Of a stretch of DNA of 64,000 bases, positions 40,818 through 50,256 are shown in pieces. The notes under the pieces are model-generated. The model was not told where the DNA came from, did not search any database, and saw only the letters and a program-made list of their open reading frames with translations. The stretch's first letter is position 1. Every line of letters starts with the position of its first letter. The stretch comes from Acidimicrobiaceae bacterium. GTDB taxonomy: Bacteria > Actinomycetota > Acidimicrobiia > Acidimicrobiales > RAAP-2. A program made the position numbers and the translations under genes. Location: positions 1-64,000 of the forward strand of contig DAIDJP010000013.1 in assembly GCA_027451285.1 (NCBI GenBank), in the 5' to 3' direction.

Positions 40818-41659
40818 CGCGTGACCAGGCCGGTGCGATCGGCGTCGAGGACCCGCACGGTCCCCGCGACGCCCTCGTCCGAGAGGTGCGCGCGGGCGGC
40901 CACGGCCACCGCCTCGGCCACCTCGACGCCCACCAGACCCAGCATGGTCGAACCAGCCCCGGACCAGCAGGCCCCGCTCGCTCCGGCGTCCACCAGGGTC
41001 GCCAGCACCCCAGCGGCGAAGGGCAGCAGCGCCATCCGGTAGGGCTGATGCAACGCGTCGTCCATCGAGCCGGGCACGAAGTTGTTGCGATCCGCGAGCC
41101 CGGCGACCAGCAGTCCCATCGCATTGAGGTTAAATACGGCGTCGGCGAAGGGGACCTCGCGCGGCAGCACGCGGCGCGCGTCACTCGTCGCCAGCTGTGC
41201 CTGCGGGATCACCACGACGAAGCGCCACGAACGGTCCAGCGCCAGCGATCGGGCGACGGGCACGCCGTCACGCAGCGCCGCGGCGACGAGGCCCCCGTAG
41301 CGCGACGCGGCCGCGTTCTCGGCGTGTCCGTCGACGCGAGTGGCCAATGACAGCGGATCGAGGGCCCCGGCCGCCGCGGCCGCCGCGAGGGCTAGTGACG
41401 CCGAGGAGCCCAGTCCGCGCGACAGGGGGATCTGCGACTCGACGTGGATCGCTACGCGAGAGTGCCCCAACACCTCGCGAGCGATCACCGCCGCCAGATG
41501 GTTCTCGTCGTCGAACAGACCCGCGCCCTCACCGGTGCTGGTGATGGAGAAGTCCTCGGCGGCCTCGACGCTCACGTCCACGTAGAGGTTCAGGGCCACC
41601 GCCAGGGTGTCAAAGCCCGGCCCGAGGTTGGCCGACGAAGCGGGCACACGCGCGAGCAT
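40814..41659 (-). CDS. thrB: homoserine kinase
   Basis: This 281-aa GHMP kinase has RVPASSANLGPGFDTLA at the start, the phosphate-binding PLSRGLGSSASLALAA, and the C-terminal GACWSGAGSTMLG. It phosphorylates homoserine in threonine synthesis. thrC, hom and lysC are not in the window. It is coupled to the RhtA-like exporter. Confidence 0.93.
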   Translation of the reverse strand: MLARVPASSANLGPGFDTLAVALNLYVDVSVEAAEDFSITSTGEGAGLFDDENHLAAVIAREVLGHSRVAIHVESQIPLSRGLGSSASLALAAAAAAGALDPLSLATRVDGHAENAAASRYGGLVAAALRDGVPVARSLALDRSWRFVVVIPQAQLATSDARRVLPREVPFADAVFNLNAMGLLVAGLADRNNFVPGSMDDALHQPYRMALLPFAAGVLATLVDAGASGACWSGAGSTMLGLVGVEVAEAVAVAARAHLSDEGVAGTVRVLDADRTGLVTR

Positions 41660-41663
41660 TGAC

Positions 41664-42881
41664 TCAGCGTAGGCGTTGGAGCAACGTGAGCGGGGCGGCC
41701 GAATGTTGAGCGAGCAGTGGCAGCGTCGCGCGCACGGGCCCGGTCACGGTGATCGATCCGACCGTCTCACCCGCGCGGATTCGAGCCGCGCCGCCGGTCA
41801 GCGTCACCGTCACGGGAACCCGCGACGAGTCGCCCCACCACCACAAGGTGGCAGATCCGCCGAGGACGACCGGCGTGCGAGATCCCACCCATCCGATTCG
41901 GCCCACCACGTCACCGCGTCGCAGTGAGAGGTGTTGGACGTGGGTGAGGGCGCTATGGGCGAGGGCGAGCGCGGCGTCACCGGCGGGCCCCAGCAGATCG
42001 CCGCCGCGCTGGCCGAGCACCACGGCGTAGAGGACCTCCGTCGTCGCGCCCTCGCTGAAGGTCATCGCCATCACGTCGCACCCGCCCGCCTCGCTCGTGC
42101 GGCCCGACTTCACGCCGATCACGTTGTCCGTTCCCACGTAAGGCGTGTAGGAGTTCTCGAGTCCGCCCACCGGCAACTCGACGCTCGGCTGGATGACGAT
42201 CGATCGAACGAGCGGCGAGGCCATCAGCAGATTCGCCAGTCGAGCCTGATCGAGCGCGCTCGAGACCGACGCCGGGTCGTATCCCGAGACGTCGGCGTAG
42301 GTCGTCTGAGTCAGGCCGAGTACGTGGGCGGTCTCATTCATCAGGTTCACGAAACTCGCCTGGTCCCCCGCGACCATGTCGGCGAGCATCGCGGCGTAGT
42401 TGTCCGCCGAGTGCACGAGCAAACCGTTGAGCAGCGTCGATTCACACAGCGTCTCGCCGACGACGACCGGGACGCTCGACTGGTCGGTGGATTTCATGTA
42501 CTCGTACGTCGACAGGTCGCTGGCGCTCACGGTGACGCAGGGACCGGTCTGACCGATTGAGAGCGGCAACTTCTCCAAGACGACGTAGGCCGTCATCATC
42601 TTGGTCAGACTGGCGATCGGCACCGTGGCGTTTCTCACGCTGCGCGTGACTCCGAGCGACGGGATGTAGAGCGCGGCGCTGCCCTCGCTCGGCCACGCCA
42701 GCGGCGCACTCGCGCTCTTCGAGCCGAGGTCGCGCAGTGCGATCGAGGCCGTCGCGACGCCGCCGAGGAGTGGCACCTGCATCGCCACGATGATCCCCCC
42801 GGCGATACCCACTCCGAGGATCATGGCGACGCCACGCGCGAAGAGTCCGTGACGCCGGGGGTGACGATTACTGCGGTGCAC
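41664..42881 (-). CDS. D-alanyl-D-alanine carboxypeptidase (S11)
   Basis: This 405-aa protein has an N-terminal membrane or signal segment (about 18-36) and the penicillin-binding motifs of family S11: SLTK (IASLTKMMTAY), SADN and KSG (GVKSGRTSEAGG). It trims the terminal D-Ala from peptidoglycan stems, a DacA-type role. A C-terminal region of about 100 residues could be a second beta domain. The GTG start lies 2 bases from the ftsK stop. Next to L,D-transpeptidase and DAP genes, it fits wall metabolism. Confidence 0.88.
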   Translation of the reverse strand: MHRSNRHPRRHGLFARGVAMILGVGIAGGIIVAMQVPLLGGVATASIALRDLGSKSASAPLAWPSEGSAALYIPSLGVTRSVRNATVPIASLTKMMTAYVVLEKLPLSIGQTGPCVTVSASDLSTYEYMKSTDQSSVPVVVGETLCESTLLNGLLVHSADNYAAMLADMVAGDQASFVNLMNETAHVLGLTQTTYADVSGYDPASVSSALDQARLANLLMASPLVRSIVIQPSVELPVGGLENSYTPYVGTDNVIGVKSGRTSEAGGCDVMAMTFSEGATTEVLYAVVLGQRGGDLLGPAGDAALALAHSALTHVQHLSLRRGDVVGRIGWVGSRTPVVLGGSATLWWWGDSSRVPVTVTLTGGAARIRAGETVGSITVTGPVRATLPLLAQHSAAPLTLLQRLR

Positions 42882-42883
42882 TG

Positions 42884-45238
42884 CTAGACCGAACGCTCTT
42901 GGAAGTACTCCTCGTAGGTCATCAGGACCTTGCGAGCCTTGGACCCCTCACCGGCGGCCACGATGCCCTCCTCTTCGAGCTGGTCCATCAGGCGACCGGC
43001 CCGGGCGAAACCCACGCGCAGCTTTCGCTGGAGCATCGACGTCGATCCCGACTGAAAACGCAGGACGAGTTCGCGCGCCTTGGCGAGGACCTCGTCGTCG
43101 TCGCCACCGCCCCCGGGACCAACGTCGCCGCTGTCGGTGCGCTCGTCGAGGGCGACGACCGTCTCGCGTCGTCCGCCCTGGGCGCGCCAGAAGTCGACGA
43201 CCCGGCGCACCTCCTCTTCGCTGACCCACGGACTCTGCAGGCGGTGCGCGACGCTCGAGGACGCGGTGACGAGCAGCATGTCGCCCTTGCCGATCAATCG
43301 CTCGGCGCCCGCCTGGTCGAGGATGACGCGGCTGTCGGCGAGAGAGGACACGGCGAAGGCCATCCGGCTGGGCACGTTGGCCTTGATGACGCCGGTGATC
43401 ACGTCCACGCTCGGTCGCTGGGTCGCGAGCACCAGGTGGATTCCCACGGCGCGCGCCATCTGGGCGATGCGCACCACCGACTCCTCGACGTCGCGCGCGG
43501 CCACCATCATCAGGTCGTTCAACTCGTCGACCACGATGACGATGTAGGGCAGGACCTCGGGTCGATCCACTTGCTCCTCGTCGACGAGCCCTGAGGTGCG
43601 CTCGAGCACGTCGGCGACCATCTGGTGCGAGGACACGGGCGGCTCGATCTCGCCGCGCGCGAGCATCTGCTGGTAGCTCGTGATGTCGCGCGCGCCGCAC
43701 TCGGCGAGGATGTCGTAGCGCCGCTCCATCTCCTTGACCGCCCAGTTCAAGGTTCCGGCGGCCTTCTTCGGGTCGACGACGACGGGGGCCAGCAGGTGCT
43801 GGAGGTCGTTGTACTGGCCCATCTCCACGCGCTTGGGGTCGATGAGGATCAAACGCACCTGATCAGGTGTGGCTCGCATGACCAGCGAGGTGATCAGTGA
43901 GTTGATGCACGAGCTCTTGCCCGCGCCGGTCGCCCCGGAGATCAGGACGTGGGGCATCTCACCCAGGTTTACGATCTCGACCTTGCCCGAGATGTCGCGC
44001 CCCACCGGGACGTCGAGGGGATGAGTGGCCGCGCGCGCCTCGTCGGTCGCGAGCAGGTCGCCGAGCGCCACCAGCGTGCGCTGGTGGTTCGGCACTTCGA
44101 CGCCGATGGCGCTGCGACCCGGAATGGGCGCCACGATGCGCACGTCGGGCGTGGCCATCGCGTAGGCGATGTCACGGTTGAGCGACGTCACGCGCGCCAC
44201 CTTGACGCCGGGGCCGAGTTCGAGCTCAAAACGGGTGACCGTCGGGCCCATGGTGTAGCCCACCAGGGTCGTGTCCACGCCGTGAGCGGCGAGGGCCTCG
44301 ACCAGATCGGCCCCGGCCTCGTCGAGCACCCGCGGGTCAGTGCGCTGCTCGCGCGAGGTCGCGAGCAATGCGAGCGGGGGCAATTCCCAGTGACTGGGCA
44401 CCGTCGCCGCGAGGACGACCGGGCGCACCGGTGGCGCGACGTCGTCGACGTCCTCGTGAACGTGCACCCCGTCGTCACCGTAGGGATCGGCGTCGGCGTA
44501 CTCGTCGGCAACGGCGAAGTCGAAATCGGCCACCGGCGCTTCGACGGTCTCTTCAAGAGGGGCCACGGACTTAGCCCGACTCGCGCGTCGTGCGCTGAGC
44601 GGTTCGGCGTCACCGAGGGTCTCGGTCTCGGTGTCGCTCGAGCGCTCGCGCCACGCCGCGAAAAGCTTGCGGCCGAGCAGCCGCGCGAGAGCGGCGCCCA
44701 TGGCGACGAGCGCCTTGAGTCCGATCCCGGTCAGGACGATGGTGGCCACGAGCAGCAGCGCGATGAGAACGATCAGGGCGCCGCCGATGCCCAGCGCGTG
44801 CAGCAGACCGCCGCCGATGATCGCCCCGACCCAGCCGCCGCCGTGGGCCAGGCGTTCACTGCTCGCGTGCAGACCCGGGTGCCCCCCCGCGAGGTACCCC
44901 AGCCCGCACAGTCCGAAGAGCCCCAGGGCCAGACCCCAGGCGATCCGTCGCCGATCGACCTCGATGCGCCCCCAGCCCAGACCGACGCCGATGCCCACCA
45001 CGACGACCGGCAACGCGAATCGCCCCACGCCCAGCAACGACGAGAGCGTCCGGGAGAGGGCGCGACCCACCGGCCCGAGTGCGTGGGCTTCCGACAGCGC
45101 CACGAACAGCCCGACCACGATCAGCAGGACGATCCACACGTCGCGTTCGTGGCGTCGCCACAACGAGGGGGCCGGAGCCGGCTTCGTCGACTTCGACGTC
45201 CGGCTCACCGGCTTCTTCTGATGTCGCCCACTCGCCAC
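42884..45238 (-). CDS. ftsK: DNA translocase FtsK
   Basis: This 784-aa protein has about four or five N-terminal membrane helices (about 28-180), a short acidic linker (about 200-280) and a RecA-like motor with Walker A GATGAGKSSC, IVVDELNDLM and the MARAVGIHLVLATQRP segment. The C-terminal gamma winged helix contains LRVGFARAGRLMDQLEEEG. It moves chromosome ends to the septum. It begins at GTG and is the first gene of the short reverse group ftsK-dacA-like-thrB-EamA. Confidence 0.96.
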   Translation of the reverse strand: MASGRHQKKPVSRTSKSTKPAPAPSLWRRHERDVWIVLLIVVGLFVALSEAHALGPVGRALSRTLSSLLGVGRFALPVVVVGIGVGLGWGRIEVDRRRIAWGLALGLFGLCGLGYLAGGHPGLHASSERLAHGGGWVGAIIGGGLLHALGIGGALIVLIALLLVATIVLTGIGLKALVAMGAALARLLGRKLFAAWRERSSDTETETLGDAEPLSARRASRAKSVAPLEETVEAPVADFDFAVADEYADADPYGDDGVHVHEDVDDVAPPVRPVVLAATVPSHWELPPLALLATSREQRTDPRVLDEAGADLVEALAAHGVDTTLVGYTMGPTVTRFELELGPGVKVARVTSLNRDIAYAMATPDVRIVAPIPGRSAIGVEVPNHQRTLVALGDLLATDEARAATHPLDVPVGRDISGKVEIVNLGEMPHVLISGATGAGKSSCINSLITSLVMRATPDQVRLILIDPKRVEMGQYNDLQHLLAPVVVDPKKAAGTLNWAVKEMERRYDILAECGARDITSYQQMLARGEIEPPVSSHQMVADVLERTSGLVDEEQVDRPEVLPYIVIVVDELNDLMMVAARDVEESVVRIAQMARAVGIHLVLATQRPSVDVITGVIKANVPSRMAFAVSSLADSRVILDQAGAERLIGKGDMLLVTASSSVAHRLQSPWVSEEEVRRVVDFWRAQGGRRETVVALDERTDSGDVGPGGGGDDDEVLAKARELVLRFQSGSTSMLQRKLRVGFARAGRLMDQLEEEGIVAAGEGSKARKVLMTYEEYFQERSV

Positions 45239-45296
45239 AACCCCCCAACTTACTTTTGAAGTTCGCGTTCAACGCGCCACTCGGTAGGCTTCTGCG

Positions 45297-46070
45297 GTGA
45301 CCCGTTCCCCCCTGGTGCACTCACTCGAGCTCGCAGCGCGCCTGGGGGCGGTCGCGTCCGTCTGCGAAGTCGTGACGACCTCGCCGCTATCGCCCTCACT
45401 GACCTCGGTGACCCTGCGGGGAAACGCCCCAACCCTCGTCGGGCTGCCCGGCAATGACGTCATGATCCTGGTCGGTGAGAGCGACGAGCACGTGGTTCGC
45501 CGGCGCTACAGCGTGCGCGGCGTCGACGGTGCGCGTGACGAGTTCACCTTGTGGGTCACCACCGGCCATGACGGCGACGGATCCCGCTGGGCGGCGTCGG
45601 CCGCGCCCGGTGACCAGGTGGACGTGATCGGGCCGCGGGGCAAGATCCTCCTCGCCGAGGACGTCGACTGGCATCTCTTCCTGGGCGACGTGAGCTCCCT
45701 GGCGGCCTTCTATCGCATGGCCGAATCGATCAGCGCCCCCTCCCAGGCCCTCTTCGTCATCGAGGTCTCCCACTCCGAGGACGCCCTCACCACCCGGCTC
45801 GCCGATGGCGTGGGGGTCACCGGCGTGTTCGTCGACCGCGCGCAGCGCGCACCGAACGATCCCGCCGGGCTGCTCAGCGGGCTCGCCGCCCTGACCCTGC
45901 CCCCGGGACGTGGCCACGCCTATCTCTTCGGCGAGTTCGCCGTCATGCGCGCCCTCGTGCGCCCGCTCGCCGACCGCGGCCTGGAGTCGCCGGACGTCTC
46001 GTCGAAGGCCTTCTGGCGTGCCGGACGGCCCAACGCCGCCCACGGCGAACCCGTCAAGTCTGACGATTGA
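45297..46070 (+). CDS. siderophore-interacting-type FAD reductase
   Basis: This 257-aa protein has an FAD-binding barrel (VVRRRYSVRG) and a SIP-type NAD(P)H region (LFLGDVSSLAAFYRMAE), ending with KAFWRAGRPNAAHGEP. It is characteristic of the SIP/ViuB family that reduces ferric siderophores, but can also be a general flavoreductase. It starts at GTG 45297 and ends 100 bases before the hydrogenase-like operon on the same strand. No siderophore or iron-uptake gene is adjacent. It could donate electrons to the neighbouring complex, which is only inference. Confidence 0.8.
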   Translation: MTRSPLVHSLELAARLGAVASVCEVVTTSPLSPSLTSVTLRGNAPTLVGLPGNDVMILVGESDEHVVRRRYSVRGVDGARDEFTLWVTTGHDGDGSRWAASAAPGDQVDVIGPRGKILLAEDVDWHLFLGDVSSLAAFYRMAESISAPSQALFVIEVSHSEDALTTRLADGVGVTGVFVDRAQRAPNDPAGLLSGLAALTLPPGRGHAYLFGEFAVMRALVRPLADRGLESPDVSSKAFWRAGRPNAAHGEPVKSDD

Positions 46071-46170
46071 GCCACCGGTTCCCATCAAGGGAATCGCACC
46101 TCTCGGTGATACAGTCAACCCTGACGCGACGGCTGAACACGATGTACTCGCCTGCGCAGAGGACGACACG

Positions 46171-46656
46171 ATGACCTTTCGGATTGCGGTGGGTGCGCTG
46201 AGGCGACGGTCCCGCGACGCCGAGACGTTCGAGGCCCCGAGTACGCCGGCCGCGTCCGCCCCTTCCCTCCACGGGTCCCTTCAGATTCGCCACGTCGACG
46301 CCGGTTCGTGCAACGGCTGCGAACTCGAACTCGCCTCGGCCTTCTCACCGGTCTACGACGCCGAGCGATACGGGGTGCGGCTGGTCGCCTCGCCCCGCCA
46401 CGCCGACGCCCTGATCGTGACGGGTCCGGTGACTCACAACCTGCGCGAGCCGCTCCTCAAGACCCTGGCCGCGATGCCCGAGCCGCGACTGGTGATCTCC
46501 TTGGGCGACTGCGCGCGCGACTGCGGCGAGTTCCGCGGCGCCTACGGCGTTGCCGGCTCGGTGGAGGAGATCGTTGCGGTCGACGCCCACATCGCGGGCT
46601 GCCCGCCCCGACCCAGCGAGATCGTCAGCGTCCTACGAACCTTCACCGGCCAGTGA
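46171..46656 (+). CDS. hydrogenase-like small (NuoB/HycG-type) Fe-S subunit
   Basis: This 161-aa protein is a NuoB/HyfI/HycG-type small subunit. It has C47 and C50 (GSCNGCE), C114 (GDCA) and C144 (AGCPPRP), the four ligands for the proximal 4Fe-4S cluster, which suggests that the electron entry point is intact. It is the size of mycobacterial Rv0082. Its start is the ATG at 46171. It is the first gene of an operon of six, and the next gene starts inside its stop codon. Confidence 0.88.
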   Translation: MTFRIAVGALRRRSRDAETFEAPSTPAASAPSLHGSLQIRHVDAGSCNGCELELASAFSPVYDAERYGVRLVASPRHADALIVTGPVTHNLREPLLKTLAAMPEPRLVISLGDCARDCGEFRGAYGVAGSVEEIVAVDAHIAGCPPRPSEIVSVLRTFTGQ

Positions 46657-48656
46657 CGATCCTCTTCGTCGCGTTCCTCGCCTGCGCCGGCGCGAGCGCG
46701 CTGGCCGGGGCGCTGATGCCGCGCCAAGGGCGGGTCCTGGCGAGCGCCGTGCTGCTGATCGGTGCGAGCACCTTCGCGCTCGTCCTCGCGGGGCGAGTCG
46801 TGTCCACGGGTTCAGACTTCACGTGGTCGCGTTCGACGCTGCTGCCCCTCGGTGGTCTCGCGATTCGCCTCTCGCCCCTCGGCGCCCTGTTCGTCATCCT
46901 CTCGGGCCTGGTGGCCGCGGCGTCCAGCCTCTACTGGATCGGCTACGCGCACCACTCCCTGAACGCGCGCAGCGCCGCTACCGCCTTTTGCCTCTTCGTC
47001 CTCGGCCTTCTCGCGGTGCCCATGGCCGGCAACGTCACCACCTTCCTCTTCGCCTGGGAGCTGATGGCGCTCTCGTCGCTCGCCCTCGTGGCGCACGATC
47101 ACGCCCGGCGCCGCGACGCGATCGCCGCGGCGCGCTGGTACGCGGTGATGACCCAGGGCGGCGCGGTGGCGATCACCTTCTCGCTGGCCGGTCTCGCCGC
47201 CCACGCCCACTCGACGAGCTTCGTGCGAATCGCGACCGGCGCCACGAGCCTCACCTCGGGCGCTGCGTCGACCTTCTTTCTCCTCGCCCTGGTGGGCTTC
47301 GCGTCAAAGTCCGGCGCGGTGCCGCTGCACGTGTGGCTGCCGCGCGCCCACGCCGAGGCCCCCGGGCCGGTGTCGGCCCTGATGTCCGGGGCGATGGTCA
47401 ACCTCGGCATCTACGGGATCATCCTGGTCGGGCGGGTGCTCCTGCACGGCGGCGAGCAGTGGTGGTGGCTCGTGGTCAGCGCGGTCGGCGGAGTGACGGC
47501 GATCGTCGGCGCGCTCTACGCCGCGACGAGCAAGGACGTCAAGCGCCTGCTCGCCTACTCGACGTCGGACAACATGGGCCTCGTGATGATGGCCCTGGGC
47601 GCGTCGGGCCTGACCCTCGCCACGGGGCATCCGGCGGTGGCCGCCCTCGCCCTGGTCACCGCCCTCGTGCTGGTCGTGAATCACTCGCTCTTTAAGAGCA
47701 CACTCTTCTTCGCCGCCGGGTCCGTGCACGCCGCGACGCACTCGCGCAACATGGACGAGCTGGGCGGGCTCGCGCGCGTGATGCCGGTGACGGCGCTCAC
47801 CTTTCTCGCCGGAACCCTGGCGGTGTCGGCCATCCCCCCGCTCAACGGCTTTACCGGCGAGTGGCTCTTGTTCCAGAGCCTGCTGCACGCCCTCGGCGCG
47901 CACGGCGTGGCCGCGACGATCACCGTCACCCTCGCGGTGGCGGCGGTGGCCCTGACGGGGGGTCTCACAATCATCGCCTTCGTGAAGGCCTACGGCATCA
48001 CCTTCTTGGGCCGCGGCCGCAGCGCGAGCGCGCTCGAAGCCCACGAGGCCGGTCCCACGATGCGCGTCGCCGCCTCTCTGACCGCGCTCGCCTGCCTGGT
48101 CACCGGCGTCGCGCCCTACGCGGTGATCGGCGTGGTGAACCGGGCGCTCGACAACGGTCCGAACAGCCCGGTCGCGGGCTGGGTGACGCTTCGTCTGACG
48201 CCACTGACGGGGGCCCTCACCCCGCTCTACCTCTCGGCCGCCCTGGCCGGGGCGGTCATACTCGTCGTCGCCTGGCGCGCCCTCGTCACGCGCGCCAGCG
48301 GCTACGCGCGGGTCGCCACGCTCGAGCCCTGGGGATCGGGACGTCACAACCAGACGGCTCGCATGCAGTACACGGCGACGTCCTTCGGAGAGCCCATCAT
48401 GCGGGTCTTTGACGACGTGCTGCGCCCCGACCACGACGTCGACGTGAGTCACGTCGTCGAGTCGCGCTACTACCTCGAACACATCAGCTACCGATCGGCC
48501 AACGAGGACATCGTCGAGCGCGCGCTGTATCGACCCCTCGCGCGATCCCTCGACTGGTGGGCGCGCCACACGCGCGCCATCGCCAACGGCAGCGTGCACC
48601 GCTACCTGGCCTACGGCCTCGTCGCGCTGGTGATCATCCTGGTGGTCGTGCAGTGA
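46653..48656 (+). CDS. NuoL/HyfB-type proton-pumping membrane subunit
   Basis: This 667-aa protein (GTG 46653) is an antiporter-like subunit of the NuoL/HycC/HyfB group. It has about 15 helices, the conserved Glu in LFAWELMAL, the Lys in GFASKSGAVPLHVWLPRAH, and further helices with RLLAYSTSDNMGLVMMALG. Its C-terminal tail of about 100 residues is hydrophilic before a final helix. Such subunits translocate H+ or Na+. Comparable to Rv0083. Confidence 0.88.
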   Translation: MTILFVAFLACAGASALAGALMPRQGRVLASAVLLIGASTFALVLAGRVVSTGSDFTWSRSTLLPLGGLAIRLSPLGALFVILSGLVAAASSLYWIGYAHHSLNARSAATAFCLFVLGLLAVPMAGNVTTFLFAWELMALSSLALVAHDHARRRDAIAAARWYAVMTQGGAVAITFSLAGLAAHAHSTSFVRIATGATSLTSGAASTFFLLALVGFASKSGAVPLHVWLPRAHAEAPGPVSALMSGAMVNLGIYGIILVGRVLLHGGEQWWWLVVSAVGGVTAIVGALYAATSKDVKRLLAYSTSDNMGLVMMALGASGLTLATGHPAVAALALVTALVLVVNHSLFKSTLFFAAGSVHAATHSRNMDELGGLARVMPVTALTFLAGTLAVSAIPPLNGFTGEWLLFQSLLHALGAHGVAATITVTLAVAAVALTGGLTIIAFVKAYGITFLGRGRSASALEAHEAGPTMRVAASLTALACLVTGVAPYAVIGVVNRALDNGPNSPVAGWVTLRLTPLTGALTPLYLSAALAGAVILVVAWRALVTRASGYARVATLEPWGSGRHNQTARMQYTATSFGEPIMRVFDDVLRPDHDVDVSHVVESRYYLEHISYRSANEDIVERALYRPLARSLDWWARHTRAIANGSVHRYLAYGLVALVIILVVVQ

Positions 48657-49603
48657 CCCCGAGCATCGGCGGCGGCGTCGCGAGCGCACTGCAGCTCCTC
48701 TGGGTCCTGCTCGCGGGCCCCCTGGCGCTGGGCCTGATGCGCAAGGTCCGCAGCCGCCTCGAGGGCCGTGAGGGCGCGAGCGTGCTACAGCCTCTGCGCG
48801 ATCTGCGCAAGCTCTCGACCAAGCAGCGCACCCGGCCCACCGACTCGACCTGGGTGTTCGCCGCGGCGCCCGTCGTCCTGGTCGCCAGTGCCGTAGTCGC
48901 CGCGGCCTTCTCGCCGCTCGTGACCCTGTCGGCACTCTTGGCCACGCGCGTCGACTTCGTCGCGATCCTCTTCGTCTTGCTCCTCGGCTCGGTGTCACTC
49001 TTGCTCGGCGCCCTCGACACGGGCACCGCGTTCGCCGGCATGGGCGCGAGCCGCGCCGCGATGGTCGGCGCCATGGTCGAGCCCGCCCTGTTGGTCGCGA
49101 TCCTCGCCATGTCTCTCGGCGTGGGCACGTCGAACCTCTCACGACTGGTCGGCGTGGGCGTGACCACCAGCACGCTCGCCGGGCCGGCGCGCATCCTCGC
49201 GCTCGTGTCGTTCTTCATCGCGATCCTGGCCGAGACCGGTCGCCTGCCGGTCGACAACCCGGCGACGCACCTCGAGCTGACGATGATCCACGAGGCGATG
49301 GTCCTCGAGTACGCGGGCCCGGACCTGGCGCTCGTCACCCTGGGCGAGTCCGCGCGACTGGTCCTGCTGTTGGGGCTCTTCGCCAACCTCGCGCTGCCCT
49401 GGGGCATCGCGTTGGGCACGGGCGCCCTCGCCCTGGTGGGCGGGCTGCTCGCCGTGTCGATCAAGGTGGGCCTCGTCGCCGTCGCGGTCTCGGTCTTCGA
49501 GGTGACGACCGCTAAGATCCGCCTCTTTCGCATTCCCGAACTGCTCGCCGGCGCCTTCCTGCTCGGCGTGCTGAGCGTCATCAGCGCGGTGGCCCTGCGA
49601 TGA
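48653..49603 (+). CDS. NuoH/HycD-type membrane subunit
   Basis: This 316-aa protein (GTG 48653, overlapping the previous stop) is a NuoH/HyfC homologue with eight helices and the hallmark ETGRLPVDNPATHLELTMIH, in which the acidic residues line the entry channel. It links the peripheral hydrogenase-like pair to the membrane arm. Equivalent in length to mycobacterial HycD. Confidence 0.9.
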   Translation: MTPSIGGGVASALQLLWVLLAGPLALGLMRKVRSRLEGREGASVLQPLRDLRKLSTKQRTRPTDSTWVFAAAPVVLVASAVVAAAFSPLVTLSALLATRVDFVAILFVLLLGSVSLLLGALDTGTAFAGMGASRAAMVGAMVEPALLVAILAMSLGVGTSNLSRLVGVGVTTSTLAGPARILALVSFFIAILAETGRLPVDNPATHLELTMIHEAMVLEYAGPDLALVTLGESARLVLLLGLFANLALPWGIALGTGALALVGGLLAVSIKVGLVAVAVSVFEVTTAKIRLFRIPELLAGAFLLGVLSVISAVALR

Positions 49604-50256
49604 GCCTCTCCTACGTCTCGCTGCTCGACCTCGCGGTGGTCGTGGTGATGGTCACCGCCGCTCTCACCCTGTGGCGCCAGTCGCTCGCCGCCGCGGTGAA
49701 GGCGCTCGCGGTCCAGGGCGTGGGGCTCGCCGCGGTGGCGGTGATCTTGGGTGCCCATCGTCACGACCTGGTCCTGGTGGGCGTCGGTGGACTCGTGCTC
49801 GTGATCAAGGCGGTCGCGGCGCCCTGGCTGATCGGGCGCGTCGTCGCTCACGACCACGCCGCGCGCGAGGCGTCGCCGTTGATCAACGTGCCCGCGTCGC
49901 TCGTGGGTGCCGGAGTACTCACCTTGCTCGCCTTCGCCGCCACGCGCGACGTCGTGGCCCTGGTCGGAACGCCCGCCGGACGACTCATCCCCTTCGGCGT
50001 CGCCATCGTGCTCATCGGCTTCTTCTCGATGGTCGTGCGCCGGCGGGCGGTGTCTCAGATCGTGGGGCTGCTCACCATCGACAACGGCATCGCGTTGACC
50101 GCCTTCCTCGGCACCTCAGGCGTGCCGCTCGTCGTCGAGCTCGGGGTCACCCTCGACGTCCTGCTCGCCGTCGTGGTCCTCCAGGTCCTCGTCGCCCAGC
50201 TCCAGCGCCACTTCAACGTCCATGACCTGGACCAGCTGCGGGACCTGCACGACTGA
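49600..50256 (+). CDS. HyfE/HycP-type membrane subunit
   Basis: This 218-aa protein has about seven helices and the HyfE pattern: an N-terminal NuoK-like part (LDLAVVVVMVTAALTLWRQS) and RRAVSQIVGLLTIDNGIAL. It is a short antiporter-related subunit. It starts at the ATG overlapping the HycD stop and is followed by TGATG coupling to the next gene. Similar in size to Rv0085. Confidence 0.88.
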   Translation: MSLSYVSLLDLAVVVVMVTAALTLWRQSLAAAVKALAVQGVGLAAVAVILGAHRHDLVLVGVGGLVLVIKAVAAPWLIGRVVAHDHAAREASPLINVPASLVGAGVLTLLAFAATRDVVALVGTPAGRLIPFGVAIVLIGFFSMVVRRRAVSQIVGLLTIDNGIALTAFLGTSGVPLVVELGVTLDVLLAVVVLQVLVAQLQRHFNVHDLDQLRDLHD

